NCBI GenBank assembly: GCA_036897095.1
Contig: JAYMSP010002188.1
Location: 1-25,712, forward strand
Reading direction: 5' to 3'
DNA length: 25,712 bases
From: Plantago elongata
Taxonomy: Eukaryota; Streptophyta; Magnoliopsida; Lamiales; Plantaginaceae
The position numbers were made by a program, and so were the translations under genes. A model generated the notes under the pieces. The model did no database searches, was not told the origin of the DNA, and worked only from the letters and a program-made list of their open reading frames with translations. Positions 22,622 through 25,712 of this stretch are shown here, one piece after another. Position 1 is the first letter of the stretch. Every line of letters begins with the position of its first letter.

Positions 22622-22828
22622 GGTTTGTTCCACAACTATGCGGTGGTATGTGGTCACCTCACCAAAAATAAAAAATAAAATATTATAAAAATATAGTTTC
22701 AAATGTTACGGTTGTTTCCCAACCACGCGGTGGTATACGTCATCCCACCAAATACACAAAATTATTATTCTACAAACATAATTTCACATGCTACTGTTTC
22801 GTTTTTTCAACAACCATGCATTCGGGGC
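22622..22828 (+). repeat. 87-91-bp tandem repeat, about 2.3 copies
   Basis: GCGGTGGTAT begins at 22640 and 22727, inside matching contexts (GTTTGTTCCACAACTATGCGG and GGTTGTTTCCCAACCACGCGG, followed by C-rich CACC(T/C)CACCAAA). A partial third copy (CAACCATGC) follows 91 bp later at 22810. Confidence 0.65.
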
Positions 22829-23100
22829 CCGTTATGGATGAAGAAAGTAGAGAGTGCTTATAGAGATCGATCTGTCATGGAGATCAAGAAAGTACAGAGA
22901 AGACCAATTGTTCTCCCGTCTGGAGAGTAGAAGGTTCCCCCCCCCCCACCCCCCGGACCGCCTTATGGAGATCACAAAGTAGAGAAAAGATAGAAGACAG
23001 ATTCCTTTCTAGATGTTATTTATTGATTCCCACCACCACTCTCCCTCCATCCACGTGCCGGGCTCGTTATAGAGATCAAGAAAGAAGAGAGTTTTCCCAA
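22829..23100 (+). repeat. GAGATCAAGAAAGTAGAGAG-type repeats around a poly-C tract
   Basis: The word (T)TAT(G/A)GAGATCA(A)GAAAGTAGAGA occurs in four variants, near 22833, 22876, 22963 and 23069. Between them is a run of 11 C, one A and 6 C (22937-22954), the longest C tract in the window and prone to assembly error. GGGCCCGTTATGGATGAAG (22826) and GGGCTCGTTATAGAGATCAA (23061) show the repeated block is larger than the purine word alone. Confidence 0.6.
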
Positions 23101-23580
23101 CTACATAGTGTCTGCAAATTCCCCCCTCCATCACCGTCGTAAAAAATGTAGTTGTTACTAAACTAAACGTAAATTGTTACGTTGGATCTTGTAACATAGG
23201 TATGAAACGGGTTCGAGCATGTGCCAGATTGAACCTGAACATCTATATTTCAAACATTGTTAAATTCGGGTTGGACAGAACCAGTTCTTCCAGCCAAAGA
23301 TCGTATTAGAGAACTCCTATACCTCATCCTACCAAACAAATCTTATACATAAAGAAAATGAAATTGAAAGTCTTCACATGTAATATGTTATTGATATACA
23401 TGTAAAGATCAACATATCGCCAATTAGTCCGCATGTATCTCTTCTATATTTTGAAAATGTAAAGTGCACGTCTAGTATACTATTTATAGAATAATCTCCG
23501 AAGATCAGTTGAATGAACTATATCCAGCATAGATCCAAAGGTCCTCATAACTGGATTCATGTCCAAGAAAGAAAATTAAT
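23101..23580. other. Intergenic stretch, nothing recognised
   Basis: AT-rich with scattered C-rich patches continuing from the repeat block. No supported gene or RNA. Confidence 0.35.
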
Positions 23581-23581
23581 A

Positions 23582-23814
23582 CTCCCTCCGTCCTACCTTC
23601 ATCCTCCCATATTCCATTTTGGGTCGTCCCAACTTCATCTTCCCATAATGGAAAATCTCTCTCCTGCTTTATTTACTTTTTCCCCTACTTTATCAATACC
23701 TCTCATACGTTATTCACTATTTTTCTTACTTTATCATCTTCTCTCATATTTAATTTATTTTTTTCTTAAAACCTATATCCGGGGCCACGGAAGTTTAAGT
23801 CGGGACGGAGGAAG
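23582..23814. mobile_element. Stowaway MITE (Tc1/mariner type)
   Basis: The 233-bp element starts CTCCCTCCGTCC and ends GGACGGAGGAAG (11 of 12 inverted match), the classic Stowaway ends. A TA sits on each side (23580-23581 and 23815-23816), the expected target duplication. The interior is C/T-rich on the plus strand and encodes nothing; the open frame 23513-23824 across it is fortuitous. Confidence 0.92.
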
Positions 23815-23816
23815 TA

Positions 23817-24939
23817 TTCAATAGTAAATCATACAAAGTTGAAGATATAATATAAAATTAATATTTGTTGAACGGTGTAATATTGATTACTTGAATCCAA
23901 TAAAATGAGTGTATGAATTCATTTAATGTTTAATTATAATCAATCTGTGTACATCATCAACTTACTTACATATATTTTATTAACTTGCAAGGTATTTTAG
24001 TCACATTTTGTCAATGATAAATTAATTCAACTAATTTTCATGATGGTGGAGAACGAACATGTGCTCATGGTTATTCTTCCTTATCCTAGTTGTTCAGTAT
24101 AAACTTTGACTCTATATTTTTGCGCATCAACCTCTGAATATTAAGAATCACAAATTAAGGGAATTCCTCTCGTATCCAAGTCAAATATGTCCCGAATAAT
24201 ATTTTACAACCACTTCAACCCCATATGATGTAACCTATTGTCAATAATAGAAACATCAAATTTATGTTGGTTCATATCAAATAAAAAAACAAAAATTCAA
24301 GAAGATTATGCGTAAATTAAGTACACGATTATAGAAAATAATATTTTTGTTAGCCGACTTTATGAAAACATTCGAATTATAAATTCAAATTTTTTTATAT
24401 AGATTCGTAGTCGAATTTTTTTATATGGATTCGTACAAGATAATATTTCTTGGAATTTTTTATATAAATTTATATGAGATTTTATAAAACGATACTAACG
24501 TAGCTCATATAATAAATAAACAGTGAAAGATATATTGATTGAAAATGTAACTAATTCCATAAAATTCTTGTGGCGATAACTTAGTTTACGTTCAACAATA
24601 AATTAAAATGGGAAGATAGAATAAATTAATCGAAACAACTGTCCAAGTGGGCAATGAAATTCACACAATTTAACATCAATTTACAGGGCTTAAGTTCTAT
24701 TGGAGTTTCAGCTTATCCCTTATTCCTTCATAATTCAACTTAAATTTCTAATTTTTTTTGTTGAGTGTCTTATTTATTGGTTAATACCATGACTTAAAGA
24801 ATTATAGGGGCATTTTATAATTTTTTTCAATATAATTATAATTTAATAAATATAGATAGTTTATGGACTTTATTGCACAATCATATATAATTTTCAGACC
24901 AATCAAAAGTATGATTGAAATTTAAAAAAATAAACATGG
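23817..24939. other. AT-rich intergenic stretch
   Basis: No gene or RNA recognised over about 1.1 kb. A local direct repeat, AATTTTTTTATATAGATTCGTA and a variant, occurs at about 24388 and 24414. Confidence 0.4.
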
Positions 24940-24949
24940 AGGAAGGACA

Positions 24950-25190
24950 ATAGAGCTCAACCGGAGATGGTTGGAGCTTTGTAACCATCTATGATGGGTC
25001 AGTGTACAACTCCATTCAGAGTTGTTTTAACATCTCCAATGGAGAATATATAGAAGTTATTCCTACATCTCAATCCTGAGCATCTCCGGTTGGAGCTGTA
25101 AATTGCAACTCCAATTGGAACTGGACAACTATGGTGGAGAAACTTCACACTGTAGCAACTCCAGGCAGCAAATTGTGCAAACAGGAGCTC
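24950..25190. mobile_element. MITE candidate with CATCTCCGGTTGGAG inverted words
   Basis: AGCTCAACCGGAGATGG (24955-24971) is an inverted copy of GCATCTCCGGTTGGAGCT (25080-25097). GTTGGAGCT, CAACTCCAATTGG and CATCTCCAATGG words fill the segment, and GAGCTC occurs near both edges (24954, 25185). This word set is typical of plant PIF/Harbinger-like MITEs. Edges and target duplication are unclear. Confidence 0.45.
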
Positions 25191-25194
25191 ATTG

Positions 25195-25712
25195 GCCACT
25201 TCCCAATTTTTACCTTTTTTTTTGAATTTTAACATAATTTTCGTTTTATTTATTAGATTGTTCGATAAGGATATGCTCTACGAAACCATAAATATATGTA
25301 TATTTTTTGTTTATATCTTCTACTGCCACTTCTAGGTCAAATTACAATTGTGTACTACCAATTTTTTATTCTTTGATGTATTTGAAAATTGAAATATCGC
25401 TACTAAAAATGATGTCAACATTTTAATTTTTAAATGTTTATTTATTTTAATTGAATTTCTTAAGCACTATTTCAAGTCACTACATTGGGCAAGTATCAAT
25501 TTAAAATTTAAATTCAAACAAAATTGTTGTATAGAGTTTAGTTAGACACATCAAATTGTTAGACATGTAGTATAGTAATTAAATTTATAATTTATTTATA
25601 AAATTTACGGACACCGCACTTAGAGAGGTGTATCATTTCTAGATTTATTAATAAATTTAATCTAATTTAGACATTGGGCAAGTAATTTAATAAATTTTTT
25701 ATTTTTAAAATT
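25195..25712. other. AT-rich end of window
   Basis: No gene, RNA or repeat family recognised. The word ACATTGGGCAAGTA occurs at about 25483 and again at 25671, about 188 bp apart, perhaps a local duplication. Confidence 0.35.

Noticed and set aside
23513-23824. 103-codon plus-strand frame
   Set aside because: It crosses a Stowaway MITE and has no domain; hydrophobic stretch is due to its T-rich core.
24999-25235. 78-codon minus-strand frame
   Set aside because: It lies in a MITE candidate with inverted words and shows no recognisable protein feature.

Overview
This window looks like nuclear DNA of a flowering plant, most likely a eudicot. It is AT-rich, its genes are split by GT-AG introns, the encoded proteins are plant families (a GH9 cellulase, a plastid D27-like protein, a MES-type methylesterase), and the space between genes is filled with typical plant mobile-element debris (Stowaway-type MITE, hAT-type MITE, SINE, foldback element, a Helitron-like terminus). 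I see no bacterial or viral genes. The species cannot be named from the sequence alone.

Layout. 1-1673: a methylesterase gene on the minus strand that keeps exons 1 and 2 but loses the rest of exon 3 to a 465-bp inverted-repeat insertion, which itself carries a tRNA-derived SINE. 1993-3170: a non-autonomous element with near-perfect terminal inverted repeats. 3661-5630: a two-exon plus-strand gene for a 72-residue single-span protein (probable complex I accessory subunit). 6465-8608: a six-exon plus-strand gene for a 264-residue D27-LIKE1-type plastid carotenoid isomerase; a complete tRNA-Leu(TAA) gene sits antisense inside its first intron. 8609-15900: intergenic repeats, including a small TIR element, two CGGGTC-type arrays, two clusters of the same 43-bp repeat, a degraded coding fragment on the minus strand, and a foldback element whose core is a degenerate minisatellite. 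16001-18163: a seven-exon plus-strand gene for a 492-residue secreted GH9 endoglucanase, with a TATA box and a poly(A) signal. 18164-25712: no intact gene; nested elements (an hAT-type MITE inside a larger TIR element), a dense field of the heptamer AAGCATC, a Helitron-like 3' end, a complex repeat block with a poly-C tract, a Stowaway MITE and a further inverted-repeat MITE candidate.

The three intact protein genes act in different places (mitochondrial inner membrane, plastid, cell wall) and do not form a pathway or cluster; they are ordinary plant neighbours. I found no convincing new biological system. The points most worth a second look are the transposon-truncated methylesterase with a possible chimeric C-terminus, the tRNA gene nested antisense in the D27L1 intron, and several repeat families that occur twice in the window. 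All exon boundaries were worked out by eye from splice-site dinucleotides, reading frame and remembered family motifs; none was checked against transcripts or databases.
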